Shown one piece after another: positions 45,586-54,782 of a DNA stretch of 64,000 nucleotides; position 1 is the first letter of the stretch; every line of letters begins with the position of its first letter. Source of the stretch: Motiliproteus sp036964625 (lineage in GTDB: Bacteria; Pseudomonadota; Gammaproteobacteria; Pseudomonadales; Balneatricaceae); NCBI GenBank assembly GCA_036964625.1, contig JBALTG010000007.1:1-64000 (forward strand), given 5' to 3'. The notes under the pieces are model-generated. The model worked only from the letters and a program-made list of their open reading frames with translations. It was not told where the DNA came from and did not search any database. The translations under genes and the position numbers were made by a program.

Positions 45586-46854
45586 CTACTGAAACAACCC
45601 CGCGTACTGACCGTAACCCGCTTGCTGGAGATTTTCGGCCGCAATAAACTTCAACGCCGCGGAGTTGATACAGTAGCGCAGGCCGGTCGGTTTGGGACCA
45701 TCGTTGAACAGATGACCCAGATGCGAATCGGCATGTTTGCTGCGCAACTCGTTGCGTGGGAACAACAGTTTATAGTCGGTTTGGGTGACGATATAATCGG
45801 CTTCCAGCGGCTGATAAAAGCTCGGCCAACCGGTTCCGGAGCGGTACTTGTGGGTCGAAGAGAACAGCGGCTCGCCGCTAACGATATCGACGTAGATCCC
45901 CGCCTGTTTGTTATCCCAGTATTCGTTCTGAAACGGCGCTTCGGTGTCTTCATGCTGGGTAACGCGGTATTGCAGTGCTGTCAGGGTCTGCTTTAACAGC
46001 GCATCCTCGGGTTTACGGTAGGTTCTGGGTTGGCTGGCACTGTCCGTGGCCCTGGCAGTCGTTTGCGTGCTGTCACTAACCAAGCCCGAGGGACTGGCGT
46101 TGAACGTCGCGGTAGTTGGCATGCTGTCGCTAATGAGGCCCGAATGACTGGCGTTGAACGTTGTAATAGAGGGCAGCTGCAGATCGTTGCCCCAAGTGGC
46201 TTGCAGATACTGGTCTCGACCGGAGTTATAGCGGTAGAGGTGATAGCGGATCGGATTCTTGCTGTAGTAGTCCTGGTGATATTCTTCGGCGGGCCAGAAT
46301 TTTTTTAGTCCGATCAGCTCCACCGCCAGTGGTTTATCGTAACGCCCGGTAGCGGCTAGCTGTTTGAGACCCTGTTCGGCGAGCTGTTTTTGCTCGGCTG
46401 AATCGAAGAAGATGGCGGGACGGTACGAGTCCCCCCGATCAACAAACTGGCCCTGGTTATCGGTGGGGTCGATCTGACGCCAGAACGCCTGCAGCAAGTA
46501 TTCATAGCTCACCCGGCTCGGGTCATAATCCACCCTGACGACTTCGATATGTCCGGTGGTGCCTGCTGAAACCTGCTTGTAGCTCGGGTTATCCCGGAAA
46601 CCGCCGGCATAGCCGGACACTGCATCAGTGACCCCCTCGACCTTTTCAAAGTCAGATTCGGTGCACCAGAAACAGCCCCCGGCAAATACCGCAGATGCCT
46701 GGGTCATATTGGCTGAAGAGGCGGCTGACGGGGTGGCTGACAAGGCGGCGGCCTGACCTACAGAACTATAGAGGCTGCTCAGTGCGAGCAGCAGCGCTGC
46801 CCCTGCGGTCAGTGAGCGGATGTGAATTGAGTGAATCCAGTGTAATGACGGCAT
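45586..46854 (-). CDS. msrAB: Fused peptide methionine sulfoxide reductase MsrA-MsrB
   Basis: A signal peptide or anchor (about 1-35) is followed by MsrA (about 50-215; catalytic AGGCFWCTESDFEKVEGV) and MsrB (about 280-420; GTGWPSFYQPL, HADSHLGHLFNDGP and catalytic Cys in RYCINSAALKF). The MsrB part lacks the zinc-binding CxxC pairs. The linker holds a duplicated unit of about 20 residues (TFNAS.SGL.SDS). The protein repairs both S- and R-methionine sulfoxide, here probably in the periplasm. Length 422 aa. Confidence 0.93.
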   Translation of the reverse strand: MPSLHWIHSIHIRSLTAGAALLLALSSLYSSVGQAAALSATPSAASSANMTQASAVFAGGCFWCTESDFEKVEGVTDAVSGYAGGFRDNPSYKQVSAGTTGHIEVVRVDYDPSRVSYEYLLQAFWRQIDPTDNQGQFVDRGDSYRPAIFFDSAEQKQLAEQGLKQLAATGRYDKPLAVELIGLKKFWPAEEYHQDYYSKNPIRYHLYRYNSGRDQYLQATWGNDLQLPSITTFNASHSGLISDSMPTTATFNASPSGLVSDSTQTTARATDSASQPRTYRKPEDALLKQTLTALQYRVTQHEDTEAPFQNEYWDNKQAGIYVDIVSGEPLFSSTHKYRSGTGWPSFYQPLEADYIVTQTDYKLLFPRNELRSKHADSHLGHLFNDGPKPTGLRYCINSAALKFIAAENLQQAGYGQYAGLFQ

Positions 46855-47006
46855 GAGAGGGCCTCGGGTTGCGGTCAGCTAAGCTTGACATAATGTGCGA
46901 TATATCAATAGACGCCCTTTGAAGGAAATGATTTCACCCGTTTGGCTGCAAACAGGAATTATTTTTTGTTAAGGGGTACCAGAGCGAGGGTTAACCTCGC
47001 GCGCTA

Positions 47007-48449
47007 TCATCCGCGGCTAAAACAGACCCGAACTTCCAGGCCGGTATCGCCCAGGCTGCTCGAGTGCAGACTGAGCTCCGCACCGTGTTGGTCAACGATC
47101 TGCTGGACGATCGACAATCCCAGGCCGCTGCCGGTGATGGTCTGTTCAGCCAGGCGGTAGAAACGTTGCAGCACGTTAGCCCGCTCGTGCTGTGGGATGC
47201 CAGGGCCGGTATCGGCGACGCTCATACAGATCAAACCATCCTGATCGGTGATCCTGACCCTTATCTGGCCCTGTTCCGGGGTATAGCGGATCGCATTGTC
47301 GAGCAGGTTGCGACACAGCATGACCAGGCTAGCGGGATTACCCTCGAGGGTGCAGCGGCTTGGGGCGTCCAGTTCCAACTCCTGTGAACGATCCAGCGCC
47401 AGAGGGGCCAGATCGGCCATCGTCTGGCGCAGCAGTTTGGAAAGATCCAATGACTCCATGGCGTTTTCTGTGGAAAACTCGAGCCGGCTCAGGGTTAAGA
47501 GTTGCTCCACCGCGTGGGTCATGCGATCGACGCCACTGAGAATCTGATCGGGTGCTGATCGGCCCGGACTCATACCTTGTTGTCCTTGCTGATCTTGCTG
47601 ATCTTGCAGAAATAGTTGCTGCTGCAGGTTCTGGGCATGGATGCGAATGGCGGCCAGCGGAGTGCGCAGCTCGTGGGCAGCATCGGCGGTAAAGCGGCGT
47701 TCGCGGTCGAGTGCTTGCTGGAGACGGGCGAGCAGGGCGTTGACGGCATCCACGACGTTATGGATTTCGACGGGGACCTGGTTGCTATCCAGCGGTTCCA
47801 TATGGTCGGGGTTACGCGTCGCCAGCTGATCGGACACACGCCGCAGCGGGCTGAGTCCGCGGCGGACCACCAGACCGATCAGTAGCCCGAGTAACGGGAT
47901 CATCAGCAGCAGCGGTAGCAGGGCGTTTTCGACAATCTCCCCGGTCAGTTCGTCACGGACATCACTGCGCTGGGCTACTTTAATCCACAGATTCAACTCC
48001 GGATCGTGCAGGGTAAAGCTGCGCCAGTGGTAGTCATCCAGCTGTTCACTGGCGTATCCGGGTACGGTTGAGAAACTCAGGGTGCTGGCCTGGCTCTGAC
48101 TGCTGAGCAGCTCATCGCCATGCTCATTCCAGACCACGAACGCCAGCTTGGTCTCATATTTGTGCCCAAGCAGGCTGGCCTCGTCGTTCTCTGTTGTATC
48201 GCTGGTCTCTGGCTGCTCATCAATAAAGGAGCGGTATTGCAGCGCGTCTTTGAACTGGGACAGGTGGGTGCGCTTGAGTTGGGATTCGAGCATGCTTTGC
48301 AGCACCCTTGCCATCTGTGCCAGTTCGGCGTCGAACAGTTCCTCAACCTCGTGGGTCGTATCGCGGTTGATCCACAGTGACGCGACCAGGGTGACACCGA
48401 GGACGGTGGCGAGCAGGCTGATCAGCAGGAAACGGCTGATGGAGTTCAT
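47007..48449 (-). CDS. QseC-like sensor histidine kinase
   Basis: A 480-aa kinase with two transmembrane helices (about 8-28 and 165-188), a periplasmic sensor starting with FDAELAQMARVLQSML (a QseC-like feature), HAMP, H-box FTADAAHELRTPLAAIRIH, and NLLDNAIRYTPEQG, VADTGPGIP, GSGLGLSIVQQIVDQH. A short Gln/Asp repeat (LQDQQDQQGQQG) interrupts the dimerisation helices after the H-box. It is the last gene of the 53.7-47.0 kb operon (ATGA overlap with the regulator). Confidence 0.92.
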   Translation of the reverse strand: MNSISRFLLISLLATVLGVTLVASLWINRDTTHEVEELFDAELAQMARVLQSMLESQLKRTHLSQFKDALQYRSFIDEQPETSDTTENDEASLLGHKYETKLAFVVWNEHGDELLSSQSQASTLSFSTVPGYASEQLDDYHWRSFTLHDPELNLWIKVAQRSDVRDELTGEIVENALLPLLLMIPLLGLLIGLVVRRGLSPLRRVSDQLATRNPDHMEPLDSNQVPVEIHNVVDAVNALLARLQQALDRERRFTADAAHELRTPLAAIRIHAQNLQQQLFLQDQQDQQGQQGMSPGRSAPDQILSGVDRMTHAVEQLLTLSRLEFSTENAMESLDLSKLLRQTMADLAPLALDRSQELELDAPSRCTLEGNPASLVMLCRNLLDNAIRYTPEQGQIRVRITDQDGLICMSVADTGPGIPQHERANVLQRFYRLAEQTITGSGLGLSIVQQIVDQHGAELSLHSSSLGDTGLEVRVCFSRG

Positions 48450-49114
48450 AGACGCGGCGCTTTTTCGATGCGGTAGCCGACCCCACGCACGGTCTTAATC
48501 AGATCGCTACCGAGTTTTTTCCGCAGGTGATGAATATGGACCTCGACCGCATTGCTTTCTACGTCGTCATTCCAGCCATAGAGCCGTTCACTGAGTTGAT
48601 CGCGGGTGAGTACCTGACCCGGATGGTATAGAAACTCCAGCAGTAGGCTGTATTCACGCCGGGATAGATTAACCGCTTCGCCATTGCGATAAACTTCACG
48701 GCTGGCGGGGTCTACCTCTAAGTCGGCATGGTTCAACTTGGGAGAGCTGATGCCGGAGTTGCGCCTTAGCAACGCTCTGACCCGGGCGCGCAGTTCGTCC
48801 AGATCAAAGGGCTTGATCAGGTAGTCGTCGGCACCCGCGTCCAGCCCGCGTACTCTGTCGGAGACCTGGTCGCGAGCGGTCAGAATCAATACCGGTAATG
48901 CACTTCCCCGCCGACGCAGTTCACTGAGCACCTGCAGACCGTCGATATCGGGTAGACCCAGGTCGAGAATGAGCAGGTCGAATTCGCTGCTGGCCAAGGC
49001 ATCCAGGGCGTGCTGGCCGCTACGCAACCAGTCCAGGGTTTCGCCCTGGAGGTTGAATCCCTGCTGAATTCCTTCGCCGAGCAGGGGATCGTCCTCTATC
49101 AGCAGTAGTCTCAA
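48446..49114 (-). CDS. QseB-like OmpR-family response regulator
   Basis: A 222-aa regulator: receiver domain (IEDDPLLGEGI, Asp in LLILDLGLPDIDG, Lys in LIKPFDLDEL) and C-terminal winged helix (EYSLLEFL-type region, HHLRKKLGSDLIKTVRGVGYRIEK). It overlaps the TPR gene upstream and the kinase gene downstream by ATGA on both sides, so it is translated as part of the seven-gene operon. Confidence 0.94.
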   Translation of the reverse strand: MRLLLIEDDPLLGEGIQQGFNLQGETLDWLRSGQHALDALASSEFDLLILDLGLPDIDGLQVLSELRRRGSALPVLILTARDQVSDRVRGLDAGADDYLIKPFDLDELRARVRALLRRNSGISSPKLNHADLEVDPASREVYRNGEAVNLSRREYSLLLEFLYHPGQVLTRDQLSERLYGWNDDVESNAVEVHIHHLRKKLGSDLIKTVRGVGYRIEKAPRL

Positions 49115-49818
49115 GATGCTTTGTCTCCAATTTTAGCCAGTAGATCCAGGATCTCCTGGCGGCGTCCTGCATCGGCCAGGGGGCGGTTGGGACGGCTGGG
49201 TGCCTGCAGGGCTTTGTCGAGTGTTTTGCGGGCTAATATATAGTTTTTTTGATCGACCAGGAAATCAGCATAAAAATAGTTGCTGTCGATACCGTTCGGA
49301 TTGATCTGCAAGGCTTTACTCAACAACTGCTGTGCTCTCTTGTCGCTGCCGAAGCTGATAGGCCAGCCGGGGACCTGGTAGTAGAGCGTGCCGAGGCTAG
49401 TGTACGCCGATCCTGAGAGTGCCTCGGGGTTGATCTGCAGAGCCTGTTCGAAACTTTGTTTGGCCCGGTTGACCAGCGATAGTGCCCCCAGCCCGCCTTT
49501 CGCACCGGCGTAGGTGCTGAGGATAATGCCTTGCCAGATCAACACTTCTGGAGAATCAGGGTAGTCCGTCGTGTACTGGCTGGCGGTGTTGCTCAGCTGT
49601 TCCAGGGCGCTTTCCCGTTCGGGTTCGGGGAGCTGGTATTTGATTTTGTCCCAGTGCTGTTGTAGTTGCGCCAGTGCATCCAGGGCACTGCCCGCTTGGA
49701 CGCTGACGCTGAAGCTGAAGGCGACCAGGGCCAGCAGGGTGGGTATGAGAGCAAAGATGGATAGGGCGTGGCGGACGTTAGAGCGGATGCGGTGATGGAT
49801 ACTGCGCTTGAAAATCAT
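49111..49818 (-). CDS. Exported TPR-repeat protein
   Basis: A 235-aa protein with an N-terminal signal or anchor (about 20-42, ending VQAGSAL) and TPR-like helix pairs (RAKQSFEQALQINPEALSGSAYTSLGTLYY, AQQLLSKALQINPNGIDSNYFYADFLVDQKNYILARKTLDKAL). No enzymatic motifs are visible. It bridges the biosynthetic-looking genes and the two-component pair; a scaffold or sensor accessory role is speculation. Confidence 0.8.
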   Translation of the reverse strand: MIFKRSIHHRIRSNVRHALSIFALIPTLLALVAFSFSVSVQAGSALDALAQLQQHWDKIKYQLPEPERESALEQLSNTASQYTTDYPDSPEVLIWQGIILSTYAGAKGGLGALSLVNRAKQSFEQALQINPEALSGSAYTSLGTLYYQVPGWPISFGSDKRAQQLLSKALQINPNGIDSNYFYADFLVDQKNYILARKTLDKALQAPSRPNRPLADAGRRQEILDLLAKIGDKAS

Positions 49819-49848
49819 GGGGCATACCTCGTCAGGTGTCTGAATGGC

Positions 49849-50652
49849 TTAGGAGTTACTGGCGTGCTGCTTGATGATGGCAAGCTGCTTGCCAATTGAG
49901 CTGCTCACCAGGGAGGGGAACAGCGCGTTGAGTTTGACAAACAGCTTTTCCGGCCAGCCCAGAAAACGGCTCGAGGCAGCACTGCTGAGCAGGGTGACCA
50001 GGGCATCTGCAACCTGCGCAGGACTATCGACGGCATTTTTGAGCTGGGCATTGAGCCGGTCGGCGGCCTGCGAGTTGAGCCCCGTTTGCGTTGCCCGGGG
50101 CGCGAAGTATTGCACCTGGATCTGACTGTCGGCGAGTTCGCGTTGCAGCGCCTCGGTGAAGCCGCGCAGCGCAAATTTGCTGGTGCAGTAACTGACATAG
50201 CCGGGATAGCCGATGCTACCGAACGTTGATCCGACATTGATGATCCGCGCGCGGCTGTGCTGCGCCAGGCTGGGTAGCAGGGCATGGGTGAGCAGCAGGG
50301 TAGCGGTCAGGTTGGTATCGATGATGCGCCGGATCTGCGCTTCGCTCTGCGCTTGGAACAGGGTCAGTTGATTGGTCCCCGCCAGGTTGATCAGGACATT
50401 GGGGCTGATTCCTTGCTGCTCAAGATCGGCTAGAAGTTGTTGGGGTTGGTTGGCAGCACAGAGATCGGCGCAAAAACGCCGATGCGGCGTGCTCGGATGG
50501 GGACTGAGACTGTCAAGCAGTTGATCTAGCGCGTCTGGATTCCGGCCCACAGCGAGGATGCGGGCTCCCTGCTGACTGAGTCGCCTGGCGGTTTCGCTGC
50601 CGATGCCACCGCTGGCACCGGTGATCAGGACCTGCATCTGTTCGGGCTTCAT
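49849..50652 (-). CDS. Short-chain dehydrogenase/reductase
   Basis: A 267-aa classical SDR: nucleotide-binding ITGASGGIGSETARRL, LINLAGTNQ, catalytic Ser-Tyr-Lys as NVGSTFGSIGYPGYVSYCTSKFALRGF. The cofactor preference is not obvious (AVGRNPD after beta-2 allows NADP). It is in the operon with an acyl/AMP ligase and a diiron-like enzyme, suggesting reduction or oxidation of an acyl-derived intermediate. Confidence 0.9.
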   Translation of the reverse strand: MKPEQMQVLITGASGGIGSETARRLSQQGARILAVGRNPDALDQLLDSLSPHPSTPHRRFCADLCAANQPQQLLADLEQQGISPNVLINLAGTNQLTLFQAQSEAQIRRIIDTNLTATLLLTHALLPSLAQHSRARIINVGSTFGSIGYPGYVSYCTSKFALRGFTEALQRELADSQIQVQYFAPRATQTGLNSQAADRLNAQLKNAVDSPAQVADALVTLLSSAASSRFLGWPEKLFVKLNALFPSLVSSSIGKQLAIIKQHASNS

Positions 50653-50679
50653 TGGCGTATTCCTGTCGTTTGCGCTGTT

Positions 50680-50715
50680 GTTAATGCGGGAGTTAATGCA
50701 GAAGTTAATGCTGCG
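50680..50715. repeat. 12-bp x 3 repeat in the leader of the SDR gene
   Basis: Three GTTAATGC-plus-four units lie in the 91-bp spacer upstream of the SDR gene. Noncoding as far as can be seen. Confidence 0.8.
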
Positions 50716-50743
50716 GCTAATCGGTTGAATTTCAGTGTGAACG

Positions 50744-51385
50744 TCACAAGCTGTTGATCATCCCGGCATAGAGTCGATAGTGAACGCGGGCAGCGTGGAT
50801 GATGGCGCGCTGATCATCGCGATCGGTGATGCGGTTGACTAGTTGCATAAAGAACTGAACATGCTCCAGATCCAGGTTTCCGTGCGAGTTCAGGTAGCTG
50901 AAGGCGTTCTGGGGTAGCTGCAGACTGGTTTGGATTTTGTCGGCGGCCTGGGTTGCCAGCGCGGTGCTGGTCCCCTCAAGGACATGCACCATGCCCAGAA
51001 AACTCAGGGCGTTGTGGCGCTGGATGCTGTCGTAGGCGTAGGCCAGCATCAATTCTGTTTCAACATTTGGTCCCGCCTCCAGGGTGTCGACCGGATCGCC
51101 ACCGGCGGCGGTGATATCGTTTAAAACCCACTGCTCGTGCCCCGCCTCTTCGTTGATGTACTCGATCAGTGCCGGTTGCAACCACTTCTGATCATCGCTC
51201 AGGTGACAGCCGCAACTCATCAGCAGGGAGACGGTATGGCTGACGTGATGGTAGGCTTGACCCAGAAAGGCCAAGTAGCGTTGCAACGAAACCTCGCCGG
51301 ACAGCGTCTGTTGAACCACCGGCGAGCCGAGTAATAGGCTGCGTTCAGTCTCGGTCGCTTCGAGTAACTGCTGGTAAAAATTCAT
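50744..51385 (-). CDS. Heme-oxygenase-like diiron/TenA-fold enzyme
   Basis: A 213-aa all-helical protein of the TenA/PqqC/heme-oxygenase-like superfamily. The pattern EYINEEAGHEQWV, VHVLEGTSTALA and HGNLDLEHVQFFMQLV supplies Glu and His residues spaced as in HDO-type diiron oxidases. It starts inside the AMP-ligase stop (ATGA). Members of this fold perform oxidations, decarboxylations or N-oxygenations of amino or fatty acids; which applies is unknown. Confidence 0.78.
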   Translation of the reverse strand: MNFYQQLLEATETERSLLLGSPVVQQTLSGEVSLQRYLAFLGQAYHHVSHTVSLLMSCGCHLSDDQKWLQPALIEYINEEAGHEQWVLNDITAAGGDPVDTLEAGPNVETELMLAYAYDSIQRHNALSFLGMVHVLEGTSTALATQAADKIQTSLQLPQNAFSYLNSHGNLDLEHVQFFMQLVNRITDRDDQRAIIHAARVHYRLYAGMINSL

Positions 51386-52974
51386 ACAAACTCCTGCTTA
51401 ATGGTGGCGAGAGGTGCGGATAGAGATTCGGATAGAGGTGCGGCGATGGCGTTCTGGGGCCGATCGGGGCGATAACACGCATCAATTGCGCTCTGATAGG
51501 CCATTTGAATCTGCTCGCGACGCAGGCGGCAATTCGGGGTCAGCAGTCCGTTAGCGCTGCTGAACGGGATGCGGCTGGTGACCCAGTCGCCGACCCGTGC
51601 ATAGTCTGGCAGGCGGTCATTAAGTTGTTCGATCTGGTTGTCTATCGCCGCGTCAGAGGCCTCTGCGGCGGCCGTGATCAGGGCGACATTGAACGGCCTG
51701 GCATCGCCGAATAGGCAGGCCTGAGCGATTAACGGACTGGCGCAGAGCTCTGCCTCGATCCACTCGGGAGAGAGGTTGCGACCAAAACTATTGATCAGCA
51801 GGTTGCGTTTTCGGCCCTGGATATGGAGATAACCAGCGCCATCCAGCGCGCCGATATCACCGGTTGCCAGCCACTCGTCTTGCTGAACCGGCTCACCGAG
51901 GTAGCCCAGCATGGCCGCGCCTCTGACCAGAATTTCATGGTCATCCGCCAGTTTTACCTGGCAGTGCGGCAGCGGCTTTCCGACCGATCCGCAGCGCTGT
52001 TGCTGGGGCGTGTTGAGGCTGACTACCGAGCCGCATTCTGACAGGCCATAGCCCTCATAAACCGGCAGCGACAGCTGCTGCGCCTGTTGCCGCAGTTGTG
52101 GTGGCAGATGTCCGCCGCCGACGGCGATGAAGCGCAGTGAATCCGGAGCTTGGCCGTGAGCTGCCAGCGCCACCAGCGCCTGCAGCAGCTCGGGTACCAG
52201 AATCAGACTTTGCGGCTGGCTGTGCTGCAGCAGGACGGTTAAGGCCGCGGGGTCCAGTTGGCCAGAACCGCTCAGGCCGGTGTGTGACGCTGCGTAGAGA
52301 CTGCAGTGGGCGCCTGCGTAGAGACTGAGCAGCACGCCCGCAACATGCTCAAGCAGTACACTCAGCGGTAGCAGGCTGGTATGACGCTCTATCTGCAGTG
52401 GCTCAATCTGTTGGTACAGGGCGTGGCATAACTGATCCAATGAAGCGCTGCTCAGGCAGACCCCTTTAGGGGTGCCGGTGGTGCCCGAGGTAAAGGTGAT
52501 CAAACAGGTGCCTTTGGGACGCGACAGAGGGCGTGCCTGAACATTGCGGCAACGCACCGCGCCGCGGTGAATATCTGGCCGCTGGATGGCGTCGATGCTC
52601 AGCTCGCTCAAGCGCGATAGCTGATCGCATAACAGCAGTTCGATACCGCAGCTGTCGAGCAGGTGGTGAGCTTGGGTTGGGCTGAAAAACAGCGGAATCG
52701 GCGTCACGCAGAGGCCCGCATGCAGTGCGGCGAGCTGGCAAATGATCCAGTCCGTACCGTTATCCATCAACAGTCCCAGTTGCTCGAAACCACTGGCTTG
52801 CAGACTCATGCTCAGCGCTTCGATACGGGCCTGCAGCTCGGCGTAGCTGAGCGTCGATTGACTATCCTGGAGTGCAGGGGCGTCGGGGGTGCGCTGAGCG
52901 TGTCGGGCAATGCGGTCAAGAATCAGCGAGCGAGAAGGGCTGGGCTGGCGCGGTTGGAGGATCTTATGCATCAT
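51382..52974 (-). CDS. AMP-dependent acyl/aryl ligase
   Basis: A 530-aa ANL-superfamily adenylating enzyme: ITFTSGTTGTPKGVCLS (P-loop-like A3), YGLSECGSVVSLN (A5), ATGDIGAL (A7), and RKRNLLINSFGRNLSP (A8 region, with the lysine-bearing C-terminal domain RIPFSSANGLLTPN). It would activate a fatty or aromatic acid as acyl-AMP. It begins immediately after the hemolysin-family gene and overlaps the diiron enzyme gene. Substrate cannot be read. Confidence 0.88.
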   Translation of the reverse strand: MMHKILQPRQPSPSRSLILDRIARHAQRTPDAPALQDSQSTLSYAELQARIEALSMSLQASGFEQLGLLMDNGTDWIICQLAALHAGLCVTPIPLFFSPTQAHHLLDSCGIELLLCDQLSRLSELSIDAIQRPDIHRGAVRCRNVQARPLSRPKGTCLITFTSGTTGTPKGVCLSSASLDQLCHALYQQIEPLQIERHTSLLPLSVLLEHVAGVLLSLYAGAHCSLYAASHTGLSGSGQLDPAALTVLLQHSQPQSLILVPELLQALVALAAHGQAPDSLRFIAVGGGHLPPQLRQQAQQLSLPVYEGYGLSECGSVVSLNTPQQQRCGSVGKPLPHCQVKLADDHEILVRGAAMLGYLGEPVQQDEWLATGDIGALDGAGYLHIQGRKRNLLINSFGRNLSPEWIEAELCASPLIAQACLFGDARPFNVALITAAAEASDAAIDNQIEQLNDRLPDYARVGDWVTSRIPFSSANGLLTPNCRLRREQIQMAYQSAIDACYRPDRPQNAIAAPLSESLSAPLATIKQEFV

Positions 52975-53670
52975 TTATAAGTCTCCCTCTGGTGCCAGCT
53001 GGATCTGGTGGTCTCGCAGTGGTTTAGGGCTCGCGAGTAACTGCCGTAGCAAAGCGCGGTTTTTTCGCAACCTGGCGATACCTCTGCCAATATGTCCCGC
53101 CATCACCAGGGGTTGTTCCCGGTAATAACTGCCCCAGCGCGCAGGGTCTTGCAGAAGTCGGTTTGGGTCGGCTGCGCAGAGCGGAATCAACTCCAGCCCC
53201 ACTCCGAGTTTGTGAAAGCTGTTGAGTACCTGGGGGGTGACAGTGATCACCAGCCACTCGAAACCTTGTCGATAGTAGAAGAGTGCCAGTTCCAGAATGA
53301 TCTGACGGGTCCCGCCGCTGGAGCGCGACGCGAGATTGCCGACCTCAAGAACCTGCTCGCGACGCACTGCTCTGCCCAAAGTCTGGCTGAGCCGCTGCTC
53401 AATCGGTTGGTCTAGATATTGTTCCATAAATAACGCGCCGGACGCCGCCGATTGATAGCCCACTGCTGCCTGAATCTGTTGTTCGGTGTCGATCAGGGCG
53501 ATCAGGTGTTTGGCGTAGACGTCGATCTGTGCGGCGTAATCCTGACGGAAGCAGCGCTGGATAAACGCCTCTACCCGGCGCCGGTTGAGCGGGCTTTCGA
53601 CCTGCAGCATATGGCTGCTGGCGTGCGGTTCGTGGCACGGTTGATTGGGCGATTCGGCGGCATGCATCAT
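52975..53670 (-). CDS. Thermostable-hemolysin family protein
   Basis: A 231-aa protein matching the thermostable hemolysin family first named in Vibrio: RRRVEAFIQRCFRQDYAAQIDVYAKHLIALID, GYQSAASGALFMEQYLDQPIEQ, EVGNLASRSSGGTRQIILEL, and a C-terminal PARWGSYY. To my knowledge this family belongs to the GNAT/autoinducer-synthase-like clan, so an acyl-transfer role is more likely than direct lysis. It is first in the seven-gene operon. No signal peptide is visible. Confidence 0.82.
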   Translation of the reverse strand: MMHAAESPNQPCHEPHASSHMLQVESPLNRRRVEAFIQRCFRQDYAAQIDVYAKHLIALIDTEQQIQAAVGYQSAASGALFMEQYLDQPIEQRLSQTLGRAVRREQVLEVGNLASRSSGGTRQIILELALFYYRQGFEWLVITVTPQVLNSFHKLGVGLELIPLCAADPNRLLQDPARWGSYYREQPLVMAGHIGRGIARLRKNRALLRQLLASPKPLRDHQIQLAPEGDL

Positions 53671-53806
53671 CGATATCCTCCAGTTGATGGAGTAGATGTT
53701 AGAGGCGTTTTCTTAACGAACGCTTAAAACGATTGAAATGGTTAAGTGTGCCCTGAATCTGGGATAGTCATACCGGTAAGCGGGCGAGGGTGGTATAAAG
53801 AGCGAC

Positions 53807-54721
53807 ATGATCACAGCAACGAAGCATTCCTACCCGGGCTATATCCAGATCGAAGCGTATCTTGAGGCGGTGTGGCACGAGAAGGGACTCAGCGATAATT
53901 CTTTGACCTCCTATCGTCGTGACCTGAAAGCGTTTTCGGTTTTTCTGGATGAATCGGATCAGGCCCTGCTGGCGACCGCACGTCAGGATATCCAACGTTA
54001 CCTCAACCTGCGCTTGCGTAAGCGTTACAGCCCGGCTTCGACGGCGCGGATGCTCTCCTGTCTGCGCGGATTTTTTCGTTATCAACTCCGCGAAGAGCAG
54101 ATCGAACACGATCCGACCCTGCAGATCGATAGTCCTAAGCTGGTCCGGCCACTGCCCAAGGTGCTGACCGAACTGGATGTGGAGGAGTTGCTGGCCGCTC
54201 CCGATCCGCAGCACCCGATCGGTTTTCGGGACCGGGTGATGCTGGAACTACTGTACGCCTGCGGGCTCCGGGTCAGTGAGTTGATCTCGCTGCAGGTGTC
54301 GATGGTTAATCTGCGCCAGGGGGTGGTGCGGGTAACCGGCAAGGGCAATAAAGAGCGCCTGGTCCCCTTGGGCGAGATCGCGCTGGAGTGGCTGGCGCGT
54401 TATCTGCGTCAGGGCCGCACCCTGCTATTGAAGCAGGCCGATAGCGAGGTGCTGTTCCCCAGTAGCCGCGGGACCCAGATGACCCGACAGACGTTTTGGT
54501 ATCGGATTAAACATTACGCCCAGGAGGCGGGCATCGATAAGCCATTATCGCCGCATACGCTGCGCCATGCATTCGCGACCCATCTGTTGAATCACGGTGC
54601 CGATTTGCGGGTGGTGCAGCTGCTACTGGGGCACAGTGATCTGTCGACAACCCAGATCTATACCCATGTCGCTCAGCAGCGTTTACAATCGCTGCATCAA
54701 AAACATCACCCGCGCGGCTGA
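53807..54721 (+). CDS. xerD: XerD tyrosine recombinase
   Basis: XerD resolves chromosome dimers at dif with XerC. The N-terminal SAM-like domain (SDNSLTSYRRDLKAFSVFL) precedes the catalytic domain with Arg in ACGLRVSELISL, Lys in GKGNKERLVPLG, HTLRHAFATHLL, LLGHSDLSTTQIYTHV (nucleophile Tyr). At 304 aa it is normal; the neighbour dsbC confirms XerD rather than XerC or an integrase. Confidence 0.96.
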   Translation: MITATKHSYPGYIQIEAYLEAVWHEKGLSDNSLTSYRRDLKAFSVFLDESDQALLATARQDIQRYLNLRLRKRYSPASTARMLSCLRGFFRYQLREEQIEHDPTLQIDSPKLVRPLPKVLTELDVEELLAAPDPQHPIGFRDRVMLELLYACGLRVSELISLQVSMVNLRQGVVRVTGKGNKERLVPLGEIALEWLARYLRQGRTLLLKQADSEVLFPSSRGTQMTRQTFWYRIKHYAQEAGIDKPLSPHTLRHAFATHLLNHGADLRVVQLLLGHSDLSTTQIYTHVAQQRLQSLHQKHHPRG

Positions 54722-54782
54722 ACTAGTTTCGCGATGGCGACTCTAACTGCACAATTCACCCTATCTATCATCTGAGGTATTC

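Noticed and set aside
46984..47000. Hairpin GCGAGG-GTTAA-CCTCGC as terminator of the QseC-like gene
   Set aside because: No T-run follows on the minus strand and the stem is only six pairs; too weak to call.
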